Positions 51,890-63,315 of a stretch of 64,000 nucleotides of DNA are shown here, piece by piece. Source of the stretch: Parasponia andersonii (lineage: Eukaryota; Streptophyta; Magnoliopsida; Rosales; Cannabaceae); contig JXTB01000125.1 in assembly GCA_002914805.1 (NCBI GenBank), positions 443,683 to 507,682 on the forward strand, given 5' to 3'. How positions within the stretch are numbered: position 1 is the stretch's first letter; each line of letters begins with the position of its first letter. Below the pieces are notes generated by a model. That model did not search any database. It saw nothing but the letters and a program-made list of their open reading frames with translations, and was not told the origin of the DNA. Position numbers and translations under genes: made by a program.

Positions 51890-52344
51890 CTATGTCATTT
51901 GTGCAGTATTTATGAATTTCATTTTCTTAACAAAATTTGATTAGTTTAGAATTTTCACAGAGATGTATGAAATTTATTTATCAAATTATAACTTTTAATG
52001 CTTGCAAAAGATTAATGATTAAATTAGAGAAATTCACTGTAAACATATGAAATAGAACCTGATTTATCAAAATAAGAGAGTTAAACTAGATTAATCTTAG
52101 TGAAATTGTAGGAAACCCTAGGCCTTTAGTTCACTAAATTTTCATTTGATTTATTCCGTTTTGTTTGTTTTTTAATTAGTTCTGTAATTTACCTTTACAC
52201 AAATTTTCTTTTCGCTCGTCAAATAAAACTAGTGTTCAATTAATTTCGATAATGAGTGAACAACAATCCTAATAAAAACGGTATTCTTACTTATTACTAT
52301 AGTACTTGAATGCGATATTATATATTTGCAATTATTTCATAACA
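51890..52344 (+). repeat. Athila-like 3' LTR, right part
   Basis: Continues the LTR after the inserted element. It contains the typical late-LTR words TTGTTTTTTAATTAG-like and TACTATAGTACTTGAATGCGA, and ends ATAACA at 52344. The end is inferred. Confidence 0.5.
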
Positions 52345-52858
52345 ACTGTCTATGTATATTTACTGCATTTTATTTTCAACAAAAACAAATATAGGGTGAA
52401 TCTTATTTAGATTAATTGTTTTTTTTTCCCTCTAAACCATTTCACTTTTGAAAAAGAATATGGAAAGAAAACAGCGTGTATACACGTATAGATGTTTTGT
52501 GTTTGTACGCATATGTTATATCATCATTTTAAAACATATAGACTTAGCTTGATATTCTACAAGACCCGAAAGTCATATTTCTATATCAATATAAATCATG
52601 TGTGCTAATCAACGAATAAGTGCAAATACGCAATTACCCATCAATGGAGAAAAGAAAAAAGGGAAAATATGTGTGATTGACCTGTTATTCCAGTGCATTT
52701 TTAATCTAGTCAAACTGATCCATTGGTGGAGAAAAAAGAAACACTTATTGAGAATTCTCGCCATAAGATATCTATGTATGTGCTGTGTCAATAACACGTT
52801 TCAAGTGGAAAGTTAGTATTTACACTTCACACAATAGGATTAATAATATTAATAATCT

Positions 52859-53353
52859 TTGAATTGTACGCGTTATTCTACTTTAATTTTTAAGTTTTTA
52901 ACTCACATGATAATTGTCCCTGAATTATGTATTTATTTCAAAATGATATTTTTATCATAAATTGTTAAATATTTAACAGAAATAAATCATTATAAAGTAT
53001 ACAGTTTAGCAACTGTGGTCAAGAATGAGACTCTAAATTTTTAATTTATACAATAGACTACTAAGATTTATACAATTATTGTAGCAATGACTAATTTTTT
53101 CTTTTTTCACAAACTATTAAATATTTAACTAAAAGAAATAATGTACAAAGCATATTAATTATTTGTTAACTATGGCTGAGAAAGAAATTCTGACTTATTA
53201 AAATAAATACTGCATCAATTATACGCTTTATCTTCTGTTAAAATTAACTAATAGTTTGTGACTAAGGACTATTGTTATAACAATTGCATAATTCAAGGAC
53301 TATTACTATGTAAATTGAAAATTTAGAGATGAAGTGGTACAATAAGTATAATT
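52859..53353. mobile_element. MITE with long degenerate terminal inverted repeats
   Basis: The left end (TTGAATTGTAC to CCCTGAATTATG at about 52859-52929) matches the inverted right end (CATAATTCAAGG to GTATAATTCAG at about 53287-53353) over some 70 bases with scattered differences. The interior shows two diverged direct copies (52961-53026 and 53109-53183). Long TIRs without coding content suggest a Mutator-like MITE. I see no clear target duplication. Confidence 0.6.
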
Positions 53354-53898
53354 CAGTGGCCATTTTTATTATTAATTCTACAGAATACATAATGTACTCA
53401 ACTGATCAACCGTATAGTGTAAACTTATATATGTATAGTAAGTATATCCTTAACATATATAAAAGAGTGAAACAAAATCACTCTTCATTCTTCTTTTGTA
53501 AAGTTATTTGTTATACATCATACACGACCTTTCAACAAACAGTCTATACTTTTGTCATATTAAAATTTCTAAAGAGGGGTGTTATTCTTCAATGTAGATA
53601 CTCTCTACCTTCACTGAGGCCTGCCGTTGGGTACCTCTGCCGGTGTTTCGTTGTTAATTAACTAGTTTTATCGGCTGTGTTTTTGTTTTTAATGTGTAAA
53701 TTTTTTTTCCAATTATTGGAAATCACGTTTTAATTCGTAAAGTGTCCCCCCCTTACCTTTCTTTTTTTTTTAAAAAAAAAGAAAAAAAATTCCCCAGAGA
53801 GAGGTTTTAGTATCAGTTTCTCTTTGTTTTAGCTTATTCTCTATTCTCTCACTAAAATTCTAGGCCTTATTTGATACATAGGACTAAAATTGGGATTA

Positions 53899-53955
53899 GG
53901 ATTATTTATCCCATACTCATGTTTGATGTCAACTTAAGATTAGGATAAATAATCC
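53899..53955. repeat. 13-bp perfect inverted repeat
   Basis: GGATTATTTATCC at 53899-53911 and GGATAAATAATCC at 53943-53955, with a 31-base loop, just left of the second CACTA element. Probably a fragment of another MITE. Confidence 0.7.
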
Positions 53956-55084
53956 ACAACCCCAAAATAGTTCCATCACTACTAAAACAAGCAACATACC
54001 ACGTCACTAATACCACGTCATTTGGAGTAACAAATGACGTGGTATTAAACTCACATATCATTGTACAGAAACATCGTGACATGTACCAAAACTACATCAT
54101 TTTTATATTAAGCAACGTGGAAGCTATACATATCACGTCGCTTCTGGGGGCGTGCTCAGAATTGACGTGGTAAGGCCTTGAATCAATTGGGGTTGTGATC
54201 GGCCCCTTCTTTCTTTTTCTTTCTTCTTATTCTCCAAGCAGACCCGAGAGCGTGAAATCGCCTCCTCGATCGCCACCTTCAAGTTTTCTAGCCAAATCAT
54301 CACCATTTCAGGAGATTTTTAGTGCCTTTTCTTCCTTTCGAGGAGCCCAACACTTATATAGGATTTTTTTTAGGATCTGTAAGTGTTTGTAGCTCTATTT
54401 TATTCTAGAAAGATTTTAAATTTTCTCAGCTCACTACTGCAAAATCTGACTATTATACGATTTTTTTTTAATTTTTTGTATATATTAGGTTCGTTATTGA
54501 TTGGTATTATGGATTCTCCTTCAATTTTTGCTTCAAACATACTATTTTGAGCAATTAAGGTATTTTTCTGAATTTTTTCTTATTTTCTCAAATTTTTTAA
54601 ATTTATTTTTTAAGTTAGTTTGAATGATAATTTTAGGTTTTAAATTAGTTCCTTTATAGCAGTAATTGTTATATGAGAAGACTTTGTACAATGTATGGTA
54701 AGATTTTTCTATATATATTAGGTTATAATTTGTAATAATGTTTAATATTTATAATATTTTTATAGTATAATTAATGTAATTTTAGTGATGTATTTGATTA
54801 TATTGTCATAAAGTATCGTCAATTTATAGATAAATATAAACTTTTGACACAAAGTTAGTAGAATATATAATACTTTTTTAGTTAGTATTTGATTTTGATG
54901 ATTTATGAGTTGAAACTCTTGAATATGGTTAAGGTGATTATAATGTGCTTAATTATTATTAAATTAGATATAATTATATGAATTAGATAATTGGTTAGTG
55001 GATAAAAGTTTGTGTAAAATATTAGTACCTTAAATATGCATAAATTTGTATAATTATTCTAATATATTGACATTGAAAATAATT

Positions 55085-55440
55085 GAGAAATGATGGTAAC
55101 TCACGTGATGACATAAGAGTTAATCAAAATAGTAGTATTAGAATTGTGGCTAAAACCATGCAATCTACTAGGTTAAAGATAAGAATCCCATTTATGGTGA
55201 CATGACTTACTATAGAGTGATACATAAAATATGGGAGCTAAACTATTATACGTTTAGAATCCCGATTTTTAAATATCAATGGGTGGAAAATAATAATAGG
55301 ATTAAACATGATAAGTTAGAATTCATTTTAGTTGATCTTCATAAAGATGGATATAAAAATAATCCATTCATTATGGTAATTCAAGTAAGGCAAGTGTTTT
55401 ATATTGATAATCTATTATGAAAAAGGTGGTCTATTGTGCT
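55085..55440 (+). pseudogene. DUF4216 remnant of the second CACTA element
   Basis: Encodes IWELNYYTFRIPIFKYQWVE and KLEFILVDLHKDGYKNNPFI at 55202-55420, matching the middle of DUF4216. The upstream part (RVNQNSSIRIVAKTMQS) lies in another frame near 55110-55165. It retains the Trp that is a stop in the copy at 28752. Confidence 0.75.
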
Positions 55441-55734
55441 TACACATGAACTACGAAATGTCACTATTGATGACGACTTACTTGATGATGACTCATTTAT
55501 TAACCTCAAAACTATAAGTATAGAGTTTAGAGAGAGGAACATAGTAGATATCGTAGTTCACCATCAAAGTCATATACTCGCAATAATGTGAATGGTATTT
55601 GGATAAATATTTGAAGATATAATTGTGAGTATCAATTTTATGCAATAAATAAATATTTGATGATATAAGTGTGAGCATTAATTTTATTACGTTTATCTTA
55701 TTTAGCATTTCTAACTATTATGTTTTTTTTTTTA

Positions 55735-56880
55735 GATTGATGACAAGAAAATATGATGAAGATGATATCCACGATGAAGAAAATGAAGAAGAAGAAGACA
55801 TGGACCCATATGAAAAAAAGACGCGAAGAGGGGCAACATTATGTGAACAAATTATTAAAAGAAGATCTAAAGAGAATCAACTTATGGTAGAATGCAATTC
55901 CCTTGGATAACTAACTATGAATATCGTCACTAAGCTAAAGACTTATTTAGGTATCTTAGCTCGTGTTATATTTCTGATTATTATTGTCACATGGCACAAA
56001 GTGGAGGGCAATTTTTGAAGAAAGATTTGGGACGATACTGTGGCAAGAGATAATATGCTTAATTAGTTTTGAATTCTATATGATGAGTGTTTTGTATTGT
56101 TATAACTATTAATTTGAATCATTTACACTGTACAAATATCATGGCAAAGGAATGTAGATTCTTTGTAATGAAATCTGTGAGGGAAAAATTGGCGTCAATT
56201 TAAAAACTACTTAACCTATGATATAATATATAAGTATAAGGAGCATGCTAAATATATGGAGGAGAATCCTATGACTTTGACTCACCCACTATCATTTGTA
56301 AGCATATCCCTAAAAGATTGGGTTATATTTGTTATAGATCGACTATCCTCTACATTTCAGCTATGATATAATAAGTTATTCAGAGAGTACTTTCAGAACT
56401 TGTATATTTTAATTTGATACTAATCTTTGGTAATGTGTGCACAGGAAAAAAAATGGTCCAACAATATAGAAGAGTAAAATATAATAATTATGTTTATCAC
56501 ACATCTAGGAAAAAGATTGCAACTATTGCAGAAGAACTTAAGAAAACAAGTGCGATTGATAAAATAGAATGGGTGAAATTATGGAAAGCTATACGTTAGA
56601 ACCATAAAGGATGATATCTCAATCCTGCGGCTCAAGCGATGGGAGAACAAATTATAAATTCTTCTGACTTCTATTTAAAATCTTAGTTTGTATGTTTGTT
56701 TCTATATTTAACTAATTTGATATCTTATTTAGGATGAGTTGTATGATATGAGATCCCGAGGAGAGATTCAGGAAATTGGCTCATATGACATATTAACTCA
56801 GGTATTGGGGACACCTTAGTACTCTGGTCATGTATGTTTTGTAGGAGCCTATGTAACTTAGTAAGATGTATTACACAAAC
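55735..56880 (+). pseudogene. Transposase_24-like segment of the second CACTA element
   Basis: An acidic stretch (EDDIHDEENEEEEDMDPYEK) opens the segment at 55760-55815. It is followed by KKTRRGATLCEQIIKRRS, then RVKYNNYVYHTSRKKIATI and WVKLWKAIR at 56475-56597, and DELYDMRSRGEIQEIGSYDI near 56730-56795. These blocks match the second-gene product of plant CACTA elements. Interrupted by stops and probable introns. Confidence 0.6.
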
Positions 56881-57049
56881 CTCAGAGAAGGCTAAGAATA
56901 TTGACAGAATAAGAATTCATTTTCCAATAGGAGAAGGAAAATCAATGGAAGATGAAATTTCTAAATATGCAAAGTAAATATGATAATTAAGAAAGACGTC
57001 TTCGAGGATTAGAGGCTAAGTTATTCGGTACCATCTCTCAAGAGTAAGC

Positions 57050-57240
57050 TCAACCACCTGAGTCATACTTTCCCCAGTATGCACTTGAGTCACATTTTCT
57101 ATAACAATTGCTTGAGCCATACTTTTTTTAGCCGATACCTCAGTCATATATTTCTCAACCACCAGATATGTATATTTCTCAGCCACCAAAAATTCAAATT
57201 CATGTTGTGGTCCTTGGTACTTCAATTCTGGAAGTGAGAA
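57050..57240 (+). repeat. Degenerate repeats encoding a Gln/Pro-rich linker
   Basis: Four to five imperfect repeats of a unit like GAGTCATACTTTCCCCAG (coding ESYFPQ-like words) within the second CACTA element. It lies between the transposase_24-like and later segments, and minus-strand open reading here is a by-product. Confidence 0.5.
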
Positions 57241-57329
57241 CTTTAGAGGTACTATCTTAGTTTTATAACTTTTGCATTTATATCAATTTAATACATATTA
57301 CAAAATTCACATCCTTAGTTTATATTTTA

Positions 57330-58440
57330 GGATATTCGATGCAAGTTGGTTGACCTAACACTAGATGTTGTTGCATCGAGTTACAACATTCAAATAGGAG
57401 AGCTTATGATTCATGGAGATCATTAGGTGAGAAAAATTACTGAGTATCTATTGTCGAAGACACATCCCTGAAGCTTCGTTTTCAAGTGGCCAATGTAATG
57501 GATATAATAATGGAAGCTGTGGGATCAATTGTCACATAACCTAAAGAGTTGGTAATCATTGTATGCAATCTAAGATATAAAGTCTAATAGTCATTACTTT
57601 GACAATTAAATAATCATTTTTATTTTATTTAAGTAAATATTTTGATTTCAGTTACCATTACAAAAAGAGAAAGGGAAAAAGAAATAACCACAAAATAAAC
57701 TAGAGCCACCTATTACTCAGCCACAATGAGAAGAGTCTAGACATTCATTTTCATCTAGTATAAGACCGGTTGGGTCCTCTTAATGATCCAAAATTGATGT
57801 TCCTTCTAATGTTTCGAAAAGCTTGAGGAGTTTGTACTAATATGTGATGAAGAAAGCTGATGACTTCTTAATTCATGTCACTTTTGATAATGAGATGTGT
57901 GGAATTCTTGAGCTATTCTGATATTTGGTTAAGGAGGATATATCGTATGTAACTAACTTCATTGAGATTGGTTCTCTATGCATCACATTTTATATCAAGT
58001 AAGTTTTCATATCTTTACTCTTATTATTTGTTTGTTTCGTATCTTAGTGTTTTATATTAAATATGTTGTATATTATTTTAGAATATTATATAATAAGCTT
58101 ATAGAGTACGAGCGTGCACATATCATAGCTTTTATTGAACCTTCTCCTATATCAACTGTTAGAGATAATAATGATGAGAATTGTATAAGAGTAATCATGA
58201 ATCACTTGACTCTGGACATGAATGGCACATTGTTAGTAGTACCACATTCTATTCTCTTTAATATTTTTTACTAGTTATTGGGATATATGTACTATATACA
58301 TGTATTTGACTATGTTATTTTATAGGAGATATTGGATATTACTATTGATCAATGTAGTTCATGAAGTGATATACTCTTTAGATCCACTTGGATATCCTCC
58401 TCGAAAAGATTCAAGAACTCTCATCAAACTGTAAGTATGA
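57330..58440 (+). pseudogene. C-terminal, Ulp1-like remnant of the second CACTA element
   Basis: CKLVDLTLDVVASSYNIQIG near 57345-57400 parallels the segment at 30940-31170 of the first CACTA element. KKADDFLIHVTFDNEMCGIL near 57850-57915 and RYWILLLINVVHEVIYSLDP near 58328-58390 match the Ulp1-like region, including the Asp-containing LDPLG. Stops and introns intervene. Confidence 0.55.
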
Positions 58441-59367
58441 TCAAAATTATTTAAAATTAATACAATGTTTAATATAATGTTTTATGCATGGTTGATATAC
58501 TTTTGTTTTATAGAGCCTTTCAGTTATTTAACATATCAATTAAGAGATGTGGTAAAAAAAAAAATGGTCCCAATTGGGAGTCGATTAAGGTATATTTTAA
58601 ATTTTACTAATTTATATTATTAGATTAGATGGGTTTATTTTTGCTCACAAATATTAATTAAAAACTAAATTAGAATTGTAGTACTCACACTAACCAAATA
58701 ACGTAGAGTATGGATTTTACGTGATGCACATGATGAGAAGAATTGTCATAGACACTAACCCATATGATTATATTACTACTTCGATATAACTTTCTAAACT
58801 AACACTTATCTTTATTATATAAGTATGCTAATTATCAATACATGATTTGAATATAACTTATACATATTTAAATTTACAGTATCGTAATAAAGATATATAC
58901 ACTATAGACAAGATCAACAAAGTCCGAGAGAAATGAGCAGATGAGCTTTTGGAGTATGTGTCATGATGGGTGACTCCTACTACAAACTTATTATGTTGAC
59001 TTTGTATCTTTGATAGTCTAGTTAGGTGACTAAAATTTTGATTTCGATTAATTTAGGTGCTTCATATGAGACTTAGCTATGTGAAAAATGTAATTCGTAT
59101 ATTAGATTGATGGAATTTGTATGCTGGATTGCTGATTGTTGATTGTAGGTTATTTTGAGCTATTTTTAGTTTTGGTTTATAATAAGTCCAGGGTGTTTAA
59201 TGCCCATTGTGAGGGATATAGCAAGTGACGCTATATACCACATTGCTCCCTAAAAGAGTGACATGGTATGTCATGTCTACCACGTCTCTTTTCTACGAGC
59301 AATGTGGTAACTCCTAACAAGCAACGTGGTATGTCCTAAATAACTGATAATTTTTCAGTTATTAACA

Positions 59368-59488
59368 CCCCACACGTTAGCAAAAGCCTTGTATCTCTCG
59401 TACCATGCATGATCGGTACCCAACAGCGAGTTCACGGTGGAGAACTGGTGCTTCGGTCTTGCTAGCGCCCCCACACGTTAGCAAAAGC
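59368..59488. repeat. Direct repeat pair, 101 bp apart
   Basis: CCCCACACGTTAGCAAAAGC occurs at 59368-59387 and, exactly repeated, at 59469-59488. The 81 bases between are GC-richer and not duplicated. It lies just beyond the right array of the second CACTA element. Confidence 0.85.
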
Positions 59489-60061
59489 ATTTATTAAGTG
59501 GATTTCATTTGACTAGGAAAATAATCCCTTTCTCGTTGTAGGATAGGCAATATTTTGTGCAAGCCAATATTCCAATTAGTTGTTCTATTATTTCTTGTTT
59601 CTTTTGCTTTTCTATTCGATCTTTGCCATGGCGAGGTTCAAATTCTCATAAATGGCAACACCACACGTGCCATAGGCACTTGCCTCCACTAGTTACAACT
59701 GAAATTGCTAATTACTAGGTAAAGTCGACACCCCCACGGATGCAAGCAATTTCTAATTTCCATCGTTTGAAAATTTCTCTTCTTCAGCCTTAAATGTCTA
59801 ATAAAAACACCAGCAGAATATATAATATATAAAATAATCGGTTACGTACACGGTATACCCCCGTAGAAGAAACTTCGGTAGTTTCATTTCTTTGTTTTTC
59901 AATTGAGTATTCGTATAACATAATGAATTTGCTTAACTTTCCTATAGAAGAGAAGGGATTTTTTATGAAATTAAAGAGCAGAAGAAATAATTGACTATAA
60001 AAAAAATTCATGCCCTCCGAGCTCACCCATGCATTAAGTTTTGAATATGACTACCTACGAT

Positions 60062-60257
60062 AGAAGCTATAAAGAGGTGAGGGAAAAATGTATGTGGACT
60101 GTTAGCTGTGAATGAGAAGGAAAGGCTGCGTAGGCCTACAGATTAAAGTGCAGCATTTGTTCGACGCGTCTGCTCATTTTTTTTTTTTTTTTTCTAGGGT
60201 ATATATTAGTTTGCAATATAGAAGAGAAGCTAGATATAAAGAGGTGAGGGAGAAACG
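60062..60257. repeat. Direct repeat pair, about 163 bp apart
   Basis: AGAAGCTATAAAGAGGTGAG at 60062 recurs as AGAAGCTAGATATAAAGAGG plus TGAGGGAGAAA at 60225. Copy two has a three-base addition. The TATAAA-like core makes both look promoter-like, but nothing downstream supports a gene. Confidence 0.7.
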
Positions 60258-61383
60258 ATATATTGAGATAATATTAGTTTTATACTTTGTATTTTGACTA
60301 TTTATTCAATTTATATCTTATATTTCGATAATTATCAAAGTTGACCCTCAAATTTAAAACTTATTAACAAATTTGTAGCTTATTTAGGTTGGACCCCAAT
60401 TTTGTTCTTTTATTTTACCAAAATATCCTTTTTAATTTTAAAGATGTATTATTTAAAAAAGACATAAAATTTAGAACTATTAATAATTAATTACCAAAAT
60501 AACATATATTAAAAATATTGAATTCTGTTTTTTAGGGATATTAGAAAGATTGAATTAAAAAATGCAAAATCCTACTATTTTTTGATATTTATAAATTTAG
60601 TTATTAATTTTAAATTTGAATTACTTTTGAAATAGGTATGTTTAAAGTTCAAAATGATACTGTAAACTCAATAGTTAAAATTGGCATTTGACATGGTACA
60701 CCTTGTTACAACTTACAATTTTTAGATTTAAAAATAAATGTAGATAATAATAAAAATAAAAAATATAAATCAAACAAGCAGCCAAAATGCAATGTAAAAA
60801 AAAAAAAATGTAATTGTCCTAAAAACAATTTAGTACATGAAGTTTCATTGTGAAAGTGAAATGCCATGCACATGCGACATCGGCATCATGTCAGTGTAAT
60901 AAGGGAATATTTCTGTCAATTCATGTGCTTAATTATTAAAGGACGTTGGCCTTAATTTCATCATGCCAATTCCATCTTCGATTTTAATCCTAGCAAGTTT
61001 AAACAAATTGAGTCCACATTTTTTTAATGAAATTTCTTATAGGATTATATTGAAAGTTGATTCAAATTTAACTAACAAGCAAAAGGGGAAAAGAGCATCG
61101 ATCTTATCCAAGAGAAATATAATTATATAAATTTCCCACAAACTAATACGTGTGTAAGTAAGTTTAATATGGTACGTGAGTAAGTATAATGAAAAGTAGA
61201 CCAACCAATTCTACTATTTTTGGAGACAACAAACTTTAAATCAGTTTTAATTCACTTTTTAAAGACATTTATTAATAAATATTGCAGATCCTTGAAGATA
61301 TTCATAAGTAAACGTCTATTAGTAGACTATTTAATACTATTTATATCTTAGTTTTAGTTTTTGAGACCATTTAATTTACAACC

Positions 61384-63315
61384 TGTAAAAACCCGAAATT
61401 TTCTAGGGTAATTTGGATATTTTACTAATTTTCCGGATAAAATATTATGGAGATTAATTTGTAAAAGTTTTGTGCAGAGAGACTAAATTATAAATTTTGG
61501 GGGACTAGAATGATACAGATTTGAAATTTTGAGGACTTATATGTAATTTTGGAAAAATTACACAGCCCATTCAAAACGGGCCATGTGGCCTATTGACTCA
61601 CTTCTCTCTCTCTTCTCTTTCTTCTCCCCCGATCCCTCTCTCTCCTCTCCCTCTTCTCTCTCTGCCAAAGCAAGGAGGAGGGCAGCCGCCACCGTGCCGG
61701 CCACCGTCTGGGCCGCCCACCGACCCATGTCGACTCGCCGAGCTGCCGCACACCTCCGCCGGTCATCAGCAGCTGCCGCCGGCCACCAGATCNNNNNNNN
61801 NNNNNNNNNNNNNNNNNNNNNNNNNNNNNNGGACAGTCAAGATTTTGTCTCATTTTGCATGCCACCAGTCCGGTGTGGGCCCGGACCCGAATTAGATAAG
61901 TTATATGTCTAATCTAGCTATTTTGAGTGCTAGGAATTCAGTGAAGAGGTCCGTTTATGAAATTGAAGCTCCGGTGAGAAAGTTGGTTTTTCGCAAAAGG
62001 ACGATCAAGGGCTTGGAATTAGTTCCCGACCCTCCGGGCGATCGTCAACGACACCTTGAAGATTCAATAGTGTGGTGTCGCTATTCCGGTGAGGTAGGAG
62101 TTTAGTTACCTTCATTTTATACTGTTTTTGAGTTAAAACTTATTTTCTGCAGCATATAAGAACAAGTGTGTTTTTAGTGATTTGAATTATATATGATGGA
62201 ATCTGGTTATACGATATATACTGTACTACTCTGAGAGTTTGCTGTGTGCAGGTTATTTTGGGTATATCAAAAATAGGGCCGTTATGCTGCCTATGTTTCT
62301 ATAAAACCCTATTATGCATGTTTTACTGAAAAACCAGAGTACAGTAGTTTTTACACTTCAGTTCTGTATTGCACGTATCATAGGATCATACGTGAGCACC
62401 GTGCTAGCATCGTGGGTTTTACAGTATGGCGCTGCGTGCCCCACTGTCAGTGAAAGTCCGTAAACTCACGCGGAGTCTTATTACTTCTGATTACCTCCCC
62501 ATTTGGTAGGTATAGGTAATTCAGTTGCCCCTCTAGGTTTGGTAGGCGACACATGGGTGTCTCCTCTGGGTATGGGCTTAGGTATCAGGCAGGCTGTTAG
62601 GTATACTTAGTGCCATCATCCTGAGTTTCCACAGATGAGAGGATGTGAGCTCATGGGTATGGGTTGATTTGTGTCATGTGCATATAGATTGATGGTTTTG
62701 ATTACACTATTTTATATATATTAGCTCCCGGTTTGGATTATATATATATATATATATGCGTGTGTATGTTTTGGATTTGAACTAACCATGCAGGAGTTTT
62801 CCATCACTAAACTATTTTTCTCTGAGGTAACTATTTTCCTACTGGGCATTGTATGCTCACCCCCTACCTTCCTTCTCAGGTGGTGTCTAGTGCGATCTTG
62901 GTGATCAAGAGGAGTAAGAGGTCATCCGGATTGTAGTTCGTCTCTTGGTAATGCTAGGAGTTTGTTGTCGTAGTCTTTGGACTATTTGGATTTTGTGTCA
63001 GTATTGAACCAAGATTACTGCTTTCTATTTTGTCTGTAAACTTATGTATGTCATTCTGATGTTTGACTTCTGTTGTGGATGATGATGATGCTGGGTTTTA
63101 TATTTAATTTCGCGTTTTCAAATAATTGTTCAATCTATGTTTGATGGTGTATACGAACTATGAGAGTGATTTACGGGATGAAATTTCAATTACTTTACTT
63201 AAATGGACCGTTTTTATAAAAATTAGAACTTTTGACACTTTTCAAATAAATTAAGGAATTTCCCACCTTTGTAAAATTCCTCTTCTACTACTAGCCCAGG
63301 TTTTAGGTCGTGACA
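61384..63315 (+). repeat. Solo LTR, Tekay-like Ty3-gypsy
   Basis: Starts TGTAAAAACCCG and ends GGTCGTGACA, like the LTRs of the element at 43642-51884. It is flanked by CAACC (61379-61383) and CAGCC (63316-63320), a 5-base target duplication with one difference. No gag or pol follows, so it is a solo LTR left by recombination. A CT-rich then GC-rich stretch at 61590-61790 parallels 43930-44180 and 50770-51050. Sequence after the gap (TTATATGTCTAATCTAGC) parallels 44430 and 51270. It is about 1.93 kb including the gap. Confidence 0.85.
61793..61830. other. Assembly gap of 38 unknown bases
   Basis: A run of N in the GC-rich part of the solo LTR. Open frames drawn across it are meaningless there. 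Confidence 0.98.

Larger units (their letters stand above)
35690..52344 (+). mobile_element. Athila-like Ty3-gypsy element, broken and interrupted by three insertions
   Basis: gag and protease pieces lie at 35759-37640, Athila-type 3' non-coding DNA at about 38485-40044 and 42178-42419, and a 3' LTR begins TGATAACTTTAT at 42420 after an AGTTTAGGGTA purine tract. The LTR is split by a younger Tekay-like element and resumes at 51890-52344, giving about 1.68 kb in all. A hAT MITE and a copia-like solo LTR are also inserted. Most of pol is absent and no 5' LTR was recognised, so the left edge is approximate. It is heavily broken and the oldest element in this nest. Confidence 0.7.
52345..53976. 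other. Intergenic spacer with a MITE
   Basis: No supported gene. It holds the long-TIR MITE at 52859-53353, a 13-bp inverted repeat at 53899-53955 and low-complexity A and T runs. Open frames on both strands at 52598-52816 overlap each other and have no family resemblance. Confidence 0.5.
53977..59365 (+). mobile_element. Second CACTA element, lacking the TNP2 core
   Basis: Starts CACTACTAAAAC at 53977. The left subterminal array (53995-54175) repeats ACCACGTCA and TGACGTGGTAT. The right array (59215-59335) repeats words such as GCAACGTGGTATG and TACCACGTCTC, so both ends share one repeat family. Inside are decayed DUF4216, transposase_24-like and Ulp1-like segments, but only about 0.5 kb separates the 5' segment from DUF4216 where a TNP2 gene of about 2.4 kb would be expected. 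The right terminus is not recognisable, so the end is estimated. It is non-autonomous and decayed, and differs in repeat family from the element at 24805. Confidence 0.75.
59366..61383. other. Intergenic spacer
   Basis: No supported gene. It contains two pairs of short direct repeats (59368/59469 and 60062/60225), a T run at 60177-60193, and AT-rich dispersed-repeat debris. Open frames at 59790-60026 (minus) and 60112-60297 (plus) show no family resemblance. Confidence 0.5.

Noticed and set aside
55755-55815. Acidic Asp/Glu-rich protein as a host gene
   Set aside because: It sits between DUF4216 and transposase_24-like remnants in the order expected of a CACTA element.
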